Part shown: positions 22,680 through 33,486 of the stretch, in pieces | Numbering within the stretch: position 1 is the first letter of the stretch | Layout of the letters: every line of letters starts with the position of its first letter | Assembly: GCA_016647705.1 (NCBI GenBank) | Contig: CM028334.1 | Coordinates: forward strand, 1,798,001 to 1,862,000 | Direction of reading: 5' to 3' | Length of the DNA stretch: 64,000 nucleotides | Source: Eucommia ulmoides | Lineage: Eukaryota; Streptophyta; Magnoliopsida; Garryales; Eucommiaceae | Notes under the pieces: generated by a model | Database searches by the model: none | The model's input: only the letters and a program-made list of their open reading frames with translations | What the model was told of the DNA's origin: nothing | Position numbers and translations under genes: made by a program

Positions 22680-24990
22680 AATAATTTTTTAGAATAGCAG
22701 ACAATGTTACATTTAACATGCATATTATTTTTAAATACTGACAAGATTAGATAGTGTTACATTCAATACGTATTTGTTTGTAAGACAATTGTTGAATTCT
22801 AAAAACTGATTTTTTAAAATATTAGGCAATATTACATTCAACACTACTAAACAATATTACATTCAACACACACTTTGAAATTTAATTTTTTGACAATATT
22901 TATACAGTGTTACATTTCAACACACATTCTAAATTTGTTGATTTCTCACATGAATTTGGGTTCAAATTTGATTTTGTATGTAGGTTTCCATAGCGTACGA
23001 TGATGGTGTAAAGGTGATTTGATTGGTGTTTTTTGATCTGATGTGGACTTGAAGTTCCTGTAATCATATTTTATCGATATTTTTTTACTGTTTTGGGGTA
23101 TAATGTTTGATTGTTTCTTGTTTTGATGCGGTCTTCAGTTGTGGTTTTGTGTTTTTTATCGTTTATTGTTGTTCAATATTTCATGTTCGATTTGCGGCCG
23201 TGTGTGATTTTTCAGTGGTTGATTGAAACAATTTTCTTCAAATGTTTTGCTTAGATTTGATATTGAATAGAGAGTTCTAGCTTAGATCTGATCGGTTTTT
23301 GTCGATTTTCAACGAATTTCAGTGGATTATTAGACAAATATTACATTTAACACGTGTTTTTCTTGATTCGATTCATGGGTCGATTTTCAACGATTTCTCG
23401 ACTGTGTTTGAGTTTGAATGTTATATCCAACATACACAATAGAAAATGTTACATTCAGCACACACATCCCGAAACCATGGAGTTCATTTTGTTGAATGCT
23501 AAGATTTGATAAATTCAACAACATTTTAAAAACTGATTTTGATAATAGTAAATAGTTTTTTACATTAAAAAACGCATAATTTTTTGAATATTTGGCAAAT
23601 TGATTCAATCAGATAGCGTTACATTTAGAAGTGTAATATTCAATATTTTAGAAGTGTAATGTTTGTTCAATCAGACACTTTGCAATTTGATTTTTTGGTA
23701 ATTTTAGAAGTGCAACATTCAACACACATTGAAACAATTGGGTTCAATAGTTAAATTTTCAAAAAAATTAATTTTTGAGATTATTTAGATAGTGTTACAT
23801 TCAATATACTGACAATGTTACATTCAACACGTATATTTGTTTTTTGAATATGCGACAAGATCAAACATTGTTACATTCAACACGCATTTAAATTTTAAAT
23901 TTTAAATTTTTGGAATTGTTAAACATTGTTACATTCAACACACAGACACTGTTACATTCAACACGCATATTTATTTTTGAATGTGACAAGATCAGATAGT
24001 GTAATATTCAACACGCATTTGAATTTTGAATTTTTGGCTATTTTGGAATGGTTACATTCAACACAAACTAAACCAGTGGGGATGAGGTTCAATTGTTGGA
24101 ATTACAAAAAAAAAAAAAAAAAAATTGAAAAACCCTAAAACGTGCATAAACAAAGATTTAGTGATGAAAATGTAAAAAAAAATAGAGTAAATTTTGAATC
24201 TAAAATAAAATAAGGGGGTAAAAAATGTAAATAACGTTACTGAATTGAAACCCTAGCCTCATGTAATCGGGATATTTTGCAGCTGTGCGGCGGTAGAGCT
24301 TCGACAGTCTATCAACTATGAACAGCGAAGGACGAACAAAAAATGCGACGAAGAAGGATGATCGGCGACGGCGGACGGCGAAGATGAAGGGTGACGGCGA
24401 AGACGGCCGAGGACGGAGACGGTGACAGCAACGGTGAAGACAATGAGAATATAATTGTTGAATTTCTAAAATTTGATTTTGAGAATATAATTGTTGAATT
24501 TCTAAAATTTGATTTTGAGAATATTAAACAATGTTACAATCAACACGTTAAGCATTGTTACATTCAGCAACCACTTCGAATTTTGAATTTTGACAATTTT
24601 AGGAAGTGTTACATTCAACACTCACTTTGAATTTTGAATTTCGCAATACTAGAAAGTGTTACATTCAACACACATTGGAAACAAATGAGAGGTCAATTGG
24701 CGAGTACTAATTGATTTTTTTGAGAATTTAAGACAGTGTTACATTCAACATGCAATTTTGGGATTTGAAACGTGAATTTTGGCTATATTAGATAATGTTA
24801 CAATCAACAAGTTAAACAGTTTTACATTTAACAACCACTGAAACTAACTGGTTTAATTGTTGAATTTTTTTAAAAATTGATTTTTGATAATATTAGACGA
24901 TATTACATTCAACACACAGACAGTGTTACATTCAACATGCATTTGAATTTTGAATTTTTGGCATTTTTGTAACAACACAAATTAAATCAA
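22680..24990. repeat. Dispersed ttacattcaacac repeats
   Basis: At least fifteen copies or near copies of ttacattcaacac, for example at about 22848, 22859, 23818, 23872, 23931, 23951, 24051, 24610, 24660 and 24904. They are often preceded by 'gaattttgaattttt' and separated by irregular spacing of some 20-120 bp. They behave like a degenerate tandem repeat, not a CRISPR array: spacing is irregular, spacers resemble each other, and the host is a plant. Confidence 0.75.
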
Positions 24991-25290
24991 TGGGTATGAG
25001 GTTCAATTGTTGAAATTTCTATAAAAAATGATTTTCGAAAAACTCTAAAATATGCATGAATAGTTGTAAAATTTTAAGGGAGGAAAGTATAAAAAAAAAA
25101 GAAAGAGAGAGTAAATTTTGAATCTAAAATAAAATAAGGGGATAAAAAATATAATAAATGTTACTAAATTGGAACCCTAGCCTCCATCTTTCTTTGCGGC
25201 TGTGCAGCGTCGACGGTATATCAAAAATGAACGGTGAAGGATGATCGGCGACGGCGGACGGCGAAGACAAACGGAGACAGAGAAAGGCGA
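24020..25290 (+). repeat. Internal direct duplication in Mutator-like element (period about 980 bp)
   Basis: The block 'gaggttcaattgttg ... agtaaattttgaatctaaaa ... ccctagcctc ... gatcggcgacggcggacgg' occurs at about 24075-24375 and again at about 25000-25265. Confidence 0.7.
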
Positions 25291-25705
25291 AGGACGAACA
25301 ATAAGAAAAACGGCGAGAGAAGTTGGATCTGAGTCATCTGACCATGGACAGCTGCGGCGAACGGCGAAATCAAAGGGCGACCAGTGACGGAGACGGTGAT
25401 AGAGACGACGAAGGCGACGAAGAAGGACGAACGGCGGCGACGATTTCGATCGGCGACGATGAAGGAATAGTGACGGTGGGGTGGGGATCTTTTTGTACCT
25501 GTGAAAGAATTAGGAGTCGAAAATTGGATGAGGGGTATTTTGGTCAGAAAAATGACAAAAGGAGTTGTTGGTGCAATAAAAAGCACTTGGGTTTGATCGG
25601 TCAATGAAATTGCAAAAAAGGACCTCCATGTACATGCCCCTATATAGTTCTATATACCTTTTTTATTTTTATTTTGTTATATATAGTTTGCTGTCTTTAT
25701 CTTTT

Positions 25706-26403
25706 GGGGTTTATATCATTGACACCCCATATATTTGAGATGATGATCATGGTAATCCTTTTATTTTTTACTAATACCAACTATACCTCTTATCATTTTC
25801 AATCGGAGCACCCGACCTTCCAAATCAGAGTTAACCAGTTGATAGCATTATTTAAATTCTAGTTTTACCCTAGCAATATAAAAATCATTTCCAAAACTAT
25901 TTATCCTATGTGAAAAATATCCTTCATTAATTCTATTTTTTTTTCTCCTTTTTTTTTTCCTCGTTTTCTTCCTTTTTTTTTTTTTTTTTTTCTTTTCTTC
26001 TTTCTACTGTTCTCTCCACCTCTCTCTCTGCAACTCAACCCCCAAAGCACCATCACAGTCATCCACAACACCATCAGATCATAGCTCTCTATTGTCGTGT
26101 CAATCTCCGGCTGTATATATGTGTGCGTATGTGTATATTAGAGAGAGAGAGGGAGAGGAGAGGAGATGTTGGGGTGGTGCGGAGATGTTGTCGGGTCTTT
26201 TTTTCTTTTTCTTTTTTTGAAAATGGTAAAATAGTAATTGCATTACTTTTAATTAAAAATATAATAATTGATAAAAGATAAGGGTAAAAGGAAATTGATC
26301 ATCATCTTTCTCTCGCAAAGAGTCTCCATCGTATTTATCAAAATATATAAGGGATTATCGTGGTCATCGTCTGAAATACATGGGTTGTAAGTGGTATAAT
26401 CCC
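25706..26403. mobile_element. Long-TIR MITE-like element, alpha copy
   Basis: The first 75 bp (gggtttatatcattgacacc onward) match the inverse complement of the last 75 bp (ending ggtataatccc), with shared 'ccatatatttgagatgatga' and 'ggtaatcc' type blocks. The interior has a long pyrimidine tract (25930-26030) and a purine tract (26140-26170). A longer relative lies at 53885-54792 in unit delta. No coding. The target duplication could not be fixed. Confidence 0.5.
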
Positions 26404-27393
26404 TTTGCATTTTTATTATTATTTTTTTATCATCTTAAGATTAATTTAATTTATAATTCCTACAACATTTTAATTGACTTTAACTATGATATTAAATACA
26501 AATTCAATATATAATTAATATTAACTAAAAAGATTCAATTCAGTTAATATTAACAGATGAATTAACAACTCATTCGAATAAAAAAAATTGATAAGTTATT
26601 ACGAGGATAATATAATACTTTTAACAAAATATAAGGTGAATAACGGGGTACATTTAGAATTTTCTTATATGAATTAAGTAAAATTACCATTTTACCCATT
26701 ACATTTAAGTCAAAAGTAACTTGTCATCAAACTATAGGTATTATTAATCAAGTTCTATCTCGAATCCTCAAAAAATAGTCCCAATCCTATACAAATTCAG
26801 AACTTTGAGGGATTAATATATTAGACATTGGATTTTGAAGGACCCTAACGTCAATTTAAAATTATAGTGACCCTTTGTGCAAATATATTCTAGGTACTAT
26901 AAGGCCAGCCCAGAACCAAAAACTTTTGCCACAAGTCCAACCCAATTTTTTTTTTCCCCCCTTCATTTTTGAGGGGATGGAGATCTAGGCGCCGCCGATC
27001 ACCAAATCCCATTCAAGGTTCTAATAGAGGAGTTGGTGGGTATACCTCGTGCATGCCTGGGGACATGACGTCTTGTCCTAATTCCGGCCTTAACGAGCCC
27101 AACTTCGTTTTCTCCATCCTCATTGTTGGATCCATCTTGAATTTTGTCCACATGTATCTATCGCCAATCACCATATCGCAAAATTTTTGGCGCGCTATGC
27201 AGGGGAACGGCTAGGGTGGACGACAAGGCTTTGGTGAAGAAGAAAAGAAGAATAAGAAAAACGAAAAAAAGAGAGAGGCGAAAATAGCCCTATAAAATGT
27301 CATGTGCAACGTGATTTTTTTCTATCCATTTTGGATGGAAATGTTAATAAACTATTTAAAACCAAATGAATATTTAATTAGAGGGTTTAAATT
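26404..27393. other. Junction of units alpha and beta, no gene
   Basis: AT-rich sequence to about 26930, then GC-richer sequence at 26960-27240 that begins unit beta and corresponds in part to about 2210-2460. The 81-aa open frame at 26969-27214 has no preserved counterpart frame in alpha, so I do not call it a gene. Confidence 0.5.
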
Positions 27394-27746
27394 GAAATTG
27401 ATACGCTAATCTTGCAACTAAATAAAATCAGCGCAATAGAAACACTCTTTGAGCGGGTGACGACTCCAAAATAAAAGAAGATTGAAGAAGAAGAAGAGGG
27501 AAGAACAGAGGAAATTCAGAAGAAACCAGAGAGGAAGAAGAAGAACTAGAGGAAGAAAAATCAATTCATTTATCATTTTGTATCCCCCATGACTCAAAGG
27601 CTACTACATATATATAGCCTCACATGCTAACAAACTAAAATAACAACCAACCAAATAACAAACATTTAACAATCCAATAACAAACTAAGAAGAAAAATAG
27701 AAGATTCCATTTGATAGCTTGAGATAGCGAGGGTCATATCAGAAAT
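27394..27746 (-). mobile_element. Ty1/copia-type solo LTR (27399-27741) with target duplication gaaat
   Basis: Runs from tgatacgcta (27399) to gtcatatca (27741), 343 bp. The flanking duplication is gaaat (27394-27398 and 27742-27746). Unit alpha has the empty site near 2630-2645 ('taaattaaaatgtactaaat'). On the minus strand a TATA motif (ctatatatatgtag, about 27603-27616) precedes a CT-rich leader, as in copia LTRs. A truncated relative lies at 44956-45190. Confidence 0.85.
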
Positions 27747-28857
27747 ACATTAAATTTATTGGACCACGTAGAAATGTGTTAAGTAGAGTTAGAGTCAAAA
27801 ATAGATTTGTCCATAACTTTGTCCCTAATTAAAAAACAATTCAAAATTAAAAAAAAATATAAAATTACAATTTTGTCTCTTATTCCATCCAATTTGGACA
27901 AAAAATTTAATAGAAATACCTTTTAAAATTATGTACATACTTAGAAACTTTAAACTGAAACGCAATAAACTTATTCAATCACATAGAAATATGTCAATAT
28001 TTAAAGGATGTGAAATAAAATTTGCCAAAAAAACATATTTTTGCATTGTCAAAAAAACGTGACTCTCTATAATAATTGAAAAAGAGAGGTTGAGACATTA
28101 ATTAAGGTGCACTAAAAAATAATTAAATAATTTTTTTAATTTCTATCCTACTCCATTCATTCAATAATGCAAGAACAAATCGAAATTACACTTACAACAT
28201 TGTGAATTTATTTGAACATATAACACTTTAAAATTTCTTAATCATTCCACTGCAGTTCAGGTCATTATTGCCATTATAATTTTGAAAAAAAAAATAGTTA
28301 TCTGCCATGCACCAATTGTTTTTAAGAGGTTTTACAGGCAATTGAAGCCTTCTCCTTCCCCAGAATCCCCCATTATCCTTTATAGTTTTTTTTTCTTTTT
28401 TTTTTTTTTTTAAATTATAAGGGGGGAAGAGGTTGGAAATATCCATGAAGTCCGCTTAAAAATAGTAATTAGGCATAAATTGTTTTTTTTATCGTAAAAT
28501 TTTTTAATGAAGTTATTTATTTAGACTGAAGTGGGATGACTATGGATCTTTAAGGTGTTAATGTGTTCAAATTGCAACTATGAGAACCAAAGTGAAATAG
28601 TAATAAAAATTCAAAGGTACAAAGTGTCAAAAACCCATGATTGTAATTTATCCTTACATCTTGATAACAATAGAGATTTTAATTACTCAAACCTAAAATT
28701 TAAGTAAACAATCATTTATTTATTTATTATAATTTTTATGTTCCTCACAACAAAACCCAAAAAACAAAACTAAAAATATTCATCACACTATTAGATACAT
28801 ACACATACATATAATAGATACACGCACACATACATGTATCTATATATCAACCTTGAT

Positions 28858-28896
<39 letters not shown>

Positions 28897-28905
28897 GTAG
28901 TCTGC
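27747..28905. other. Ancestral unit flank (beta)
   Basis: No gene. It matches 2650-3390 and 4350-4750 of unit alpha; the LINE fragment present in alpha is absent here. CA/TA microsatellite at 28860-28898. Confidence 0.65.
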
Positions 28906-31621
28906 TCAAGCTGAGGCTATGAAGGCATTTGGAGGTGGAAATATCATTGGCCTGGTCACCTCGTCGCGGGGTGGATTTACATTCGGAGCAGGCGGTGGTG
29001 GTGATCTTTTTCTCTGTCTATAATCACTCATGCTCTTGAATTTCTTCTTCCATCCAATTATATCAGTGATTCTCGTGGCCGGAAGCTTTGGAGTCGCCGC
29101 CGCTTCTGGAGGAGGAGGAGGTCGTGGGATGATTCTCGGCGGCGGTGGTGGTGGAGGAGGAGTTTTTGGCTTTAGTGTTGGTGTGGGAGACTTTTTTGGC
29201 GGCGGCGGCGGTAGTTGTTCTTAAACTTCATTAATTCTTCAAATGGTTATGCTGCATGAGGGAAATTAACTAAGGGTTAAAGAAATTAAGATCATAAATA
29301 ATTTTTGTTGTAGGGTCATTTTTATTTTTAAAAAATTTAATATATAGATACTAAGAGATATACAACTCATAAAATGAACCCTTCAACTAAGAAAATAATT
29401 TTTTTAATTCTTACAAAATAGTCTCTAATATTTGCCCCCAATTGATATTGTATTTACAAAACCATGTTATCTAGTGTTGTGTAAACACTGCATTTATGGG
29501 AAGTGTACAGTTTCCAAATATATCACCAATGTCTAGAAAATCCGCTGCTATGAACCAATTCTCTATTCAAAAAATAAAAATATATATATCAAATTAATGT
29601 AGAAAAAATCTTCTTTTTAATGATATAACTTGTAAATTTTTTAAATAAAAATATGAATTTGTGAATGTTCATATGAATTGTGAGACGGTTTCTCTAAAAA
29701 AAATCACTCATTTTGTTTCCTAAAAAATAGTGCAACCACTATCGACATAAACATTCACCTAGCCATTGAAAATCCCTAAGATCAACAAAAACAAAATGGA
29801 CATAAACATTCATCAACTACAATGACATATTCACCCTGAAAATTAATTCAAAACAGATTTGAAAACTCGGTACGATCATTCAAAAACAAATCAAGAAATG
29901 TGAAAGAAACCTAATATCAACAAAAAGAATAAACACAAAACTTCACAAAAAATCAACAATCAAAACAAATTTAACAAAATTGGCATTCACCAAGTCGCAA
30001 ATTAATATCCACCAAGCCATACACCGAGAATGAACATTCAAATTTGGGTATTTTATATGACCATTGAATATAGATATTCAACCAAATCTATCACAGTGCA
30101 AATATTCACAAAAAATAAATTAAAAACATTGACAAAAATCCTAAAAAAATCAATAAAAAACAAACAAGTATGAAGATGCATCAAATCTGAATATGAACAT
30201 TCAAATTTGGAAATTTCCAGATTTGAAGCAAGTATGGGGCAGACAAACGAGTTAGAGAGAGAGAGAGGGCAGCGGTTCATGATTTGAAAAATTACTCACA
30301 GATCTGAACCTCATTTGAGAAGGGAAGATAGAGAGAGATCGTTGGTTTAGAGAGAGAGAAAGAGAGATCTAAATGTTCACCTTGTTGATGAATTGTTTGA
30401 ATGTTCATCCCATTGCCCCCGTCACCGCACCAACGACGTCCAGATGTTGCGGCTCTCTGTCCAGATATGGCGGTGAGAAAAACAGAAGAGAGAGAGACGA
30501 CGACGACGACCATCGAAGACAAAGACAAACGGTGGTTGAAATTGGTCGGCGACGGAGAGGATGAAATTGGTCGGCGACGGAGAGGACGAAATTGATCGGC
30601 GACAAAGACGAACAAATTGATAGATGAAGACGACGACGAACATCGAAGACGAGCGGCTGACGGATAGGACGAATTTGATTGGCAGTGGTTGAAAATAAAG
30701 AATGGAATGATAATTAGGGTTCCTTTTTGTATATATAGAAAGATAAATATGTCCATTCACTACCCTACAAAAATTAAAAACTAATAATATTTTGTTCGGG
30801 GATTAAATAATAACATTTTTTTAAAAAAAATATTAATTAAGGAGAGAGTGTGTGAAATTTGGTCTATACATAAAAAATTCCTTTATTTTTATTTTGGATT
30901 TTTTTTTTTAATTTTCGAAAATTAAACTTTTTAAATATTTTTAGAGAATTAAATTTTGAATTTAATCATGAATGCACCAAACCAATGTTGGGAAATGCAC
31001 TGTTAAGATACCTGAGAAGGGATTATTTGAGGTGTGCGTAAGCTGACCCGAACAAAAAATAAAAAAAAGTAAAAAACAATAATACCAAGATGATCATTGT
31101 AATTTGAGATTTTTGCAAATTGCAACCCCTAAAGTTTCAGAGAAATGCTCTTTCAATTTAAATGCATTAAATCTTGAAGTATCCAAATCGTGTTTAAGTG
31201 AGTCCAAATTGTTAACTCCGTTATTATTTTTTGATGAAATTTACCCACGTGGCTAATTTCCGCGCTTGACACATGGGTGATTTTTGTAAAAAAATAATGT
31301 CGGAGTTAATAATTTGGATTCACTTTTTGAATATTTCATGGTTTATGTGTTCAAATTAAAAGGACAAGGATTAAAGTGAGATTTCTCTAGAATTAAGGGG
31401 TGCAAATGACAAAAACTCTAAAAATTTGGTACAATGTTTGAAAATTAATTTTATAAATAAATAAATAAGAGTATTTATTGTAGTAAGGATTTTGAAATTT
31501 AAAGATGAAGACAAGAGGAGGTATATATATATATATATACACACACATATTACCTAGTTGATTTGTTGCTTGAGCACCCAAAATAACAAAGAGACAGATG
31601 AGTGTTAGTGAGGGTTTTCAT
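28906..31621 (-). pseudogene. Type I secreted-peptide gene, broken beta copy
   Basis: Exon 1 at 31621-31554 and exon 2 at 29251-28906 are the counterparts of gene I-alpha. Splice signals are kept (gtaatatgtg donor, catgcag acceptor). Exon 1 has lost 14 bp net inside the signal-peptide region, which shifts the frame and removes the hydrophobic core. Exon 2 has a stop (gcataa) at its second codon and a further shift near FKNNY before the Pro tract. Yet the last part still reads through in the old frame and ends MIFPPPNAFIASA. The TATA motif remains at 31664-31670. The intron is enlarged by an insert (about 29380-31090). I judge it a recent pseudogene. Confidence 0.75.
29380..31090. mobile_element. 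Insertion of about 1.7 kb in the beta type I intron, class unclear
   Basis: The alpha intron passes directly from 'agagatatcaaatgatc' to 'gtaatttgag' (5248-5275). In beta the corresponding blocks are about 1.7 kb apart. The insert has repeated 'aacattca' motifs (29740-30210) and 'ggcgacgga' tracts (30540-30610), a composition like the Mutator-like element at 20670-25640. I could not find its ends. Open frames at 30292-30760 on both strands come from these tracts. Confidence 0.45.
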
Positions 31622-31663
31622 GTTTAGTTGAGGCATAAGGAAAAAAATATCCACGCAAGGGCA

Positions 31664-31670
31664 TTTATAG
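31664..31670 (-). promoter_or_regulatory. TATA motif before the broken type I gene
   Basis: ggtctataaatgccc on the minus strand, conserved with the motif at 6271-6277. Confidence 0.45.
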
Positions 31671-33151
31671 ACCCCAAAGGGCCTTTTTTTAAGGACAATC
31701 ATTCGAAGTGGAGCTTAAAGCTTAAATTGTAGGTAAAACTACACTTTTGGTCTTACAAGTATGGGATGAAACGACATGAGTTTTGTTAAATTGTACATTT
31801 GGTTCGAGTTTTAATGATTTTGGATGAAAAATAACCTTTGTTAAGTATGGGAATTTTGAATGGAGATATTTTTATCATTTCATCACTTTACTAAATTTAA
31901 GATATTTTTTCTAATTTTTTTCTAACAGTGTTTCATCTGAAAAATAAGAGAAATAAGTCTAAATTGCTATTAGAAAAATATTAGGAAAAAACATCTTATG
32001 TTAAGTGGACAAAAATATTCTCATTAAAATGTTACGTTTGAACACAATTCATTTTTCGTTCAAAATCATCAACACATATTTGATTTGATGGAATTCAAAT
32101 AAATACGAAACTTGAGGAACTAAATATTCAATTTAACAAATTTCAGACGGGGACCGAAAGTATAATTTTTCCTAAATTTTCAATAAACACATGGAAGCAT
32201 TCTTTTTTCAACTATTGGCTTAATTGCAATTTATACCCTTGTGAAATTTTGACGTTGTTGCAATTTATATCTTGAATTTTTATTTGTTACAGACAGTAAT
32301 TCTAGTTAACGTATCACCGAAAATGCCATTTTTTGTCAAAATATCTCCCAAAAAAACTTCAAATTACAAGGAGTTGTAATGGAAAAAATAAATAAATTAA
32401 TTGAGCTAAAACTTCATGGATGCAAAAAGAGAGTTAACCTAACCTTTTCCTTTGAAAGCCATATTTTTAGTACTTGTATTGTTTGCTTCTATGTGCACCT
32501 CAACAACTATTGCTACACTCACTATGAGACTATTAATTCAACCAAGGCATGTGCTTTTATGTTTGTGAGTGCGTTTGGACCTCACACATTTGTAATAGAT
32601 GACCTAAAATTCTTAGTTTTAAAATTCATGTGTTGAATTTGCTCTTCTTTTTTTTTGGGGGGGGGGGGGGGCGGCGATAAGATAAAAGTGTCACCGGGTC
32701 AATTTACGTGCACCTCAACTAATTATCTTTCTCGATTATCTGAAGGGTGTATTTTTCACATCGGTCTGGTACATTTAAGACTAAGTTCTATTTTTTATCC
32801 AAATGTTAGATGGAATAGATGAAATTGTCTCTTTATTTTAATTTTAATTTATTTTAAAAAATTATGATAAAAAATTAATTCAAAATTAAAATAAATAAAC
32901 AATTTAGTCTATTAACTCCATCCATTTTTAAGTATATTTCTTTACTTTAAATGAAAAAACAAAATTCTCACTTTATTTAAAGTGAAAATAGGTAAAGTGT
33001 AATTTTTTAAAGTGGAGAAAAGTACATTGATAATTATGCAAGTAAAAACCAATTTATCCTATATTTTTATATTTTTAAAAAAACATCTACAATTTTTCTT
33101 TTATTATTTTATCTAAATAATTCTATTTTGGGCATTTTGCACATCTAAAAG

Positions 33152-33182
<31 letters not shown>

Positions 33183-33486
33183 AAGAGTGGTTTTATGTAG
33201 CGAGGTAAGACTAGGACTTTGTACACGCATTTCTTTAGTTTTATGTGGTGTACAAAATTTTGTATTGTTAGAATAGTTAAGAAGCATAATGTTAAGAAAA
33301 CTTTAAACAATTATATTGACATAGGAGAAATGTCCTAGAATTTTTTTCTAGTGAAATTAAGGTTTAACTTAATAAAGGAAGATGTATATACACATATTAA
33401 CATTTAGATTGAGTTATCTTTTATGGAATGACTCCAAATTAACAACTCTTGACATCCTTTTATTGGTCAAGTCATGAGAGAACATA
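31671..33486. other. Ancestral unit flank (beta) with homopolymer tracts
   Basis: No gene. 31800-32340 matches 7000-7520; 32380-33260 matches 9360-10250. It holds a T9G15 run (32648-32671) and a C20A12 run (33153-33184). The homologous places in other units have no run or only short 'ccccaaaa' motifs (10171, 44683). Confidence 0.7.

Larger units (their letters stand above)
20661..25649. mobile_element. Mutator-like non-autonomous element with 9-bp target duplication
   Basis: The insert 20670-25640 (4971 bp) is flanked by the 9-bp direct repeat tatatagtt (20661-20669 and 25641-25649). Unit delta keeps the uninterrupted site 'cctcatatatagtctttatc' near 53817. A 9-bp duplication is the signature of Mutator elements. 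The ends begin with G on both strands but do not form a convincing long inverted repeat, so this would be a non-TIR or degenerate-TIR member. Both ends carry mirrored tracts of 'catcgtcg' and 'cgacgatg' type. Inside there are dispersed 'ttacattcaacac' repeats, a duplicated segment (about 24020-24440 and 25000-25290) and a nested solo LTR. There is no transposase. Open frames at 20800-21304 and 25221-25607 are repeat-coded. Confidence 0.72.

Noticed and set aside
22680..24990. Repeats with spacers resembling a CRISPR array
   Set aside because: Spacing is irregular, the spacers are related to one another, and all other content is plant nuclear DNA.
26969..27214. 81-aa frame in the GC-richer start of unit beta, possibly a gene fragment
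   Set aside because: The homologous stretch in unit alpha (about 2230-2470) keeps scattered blocks but not the frame, and no family is recognised.
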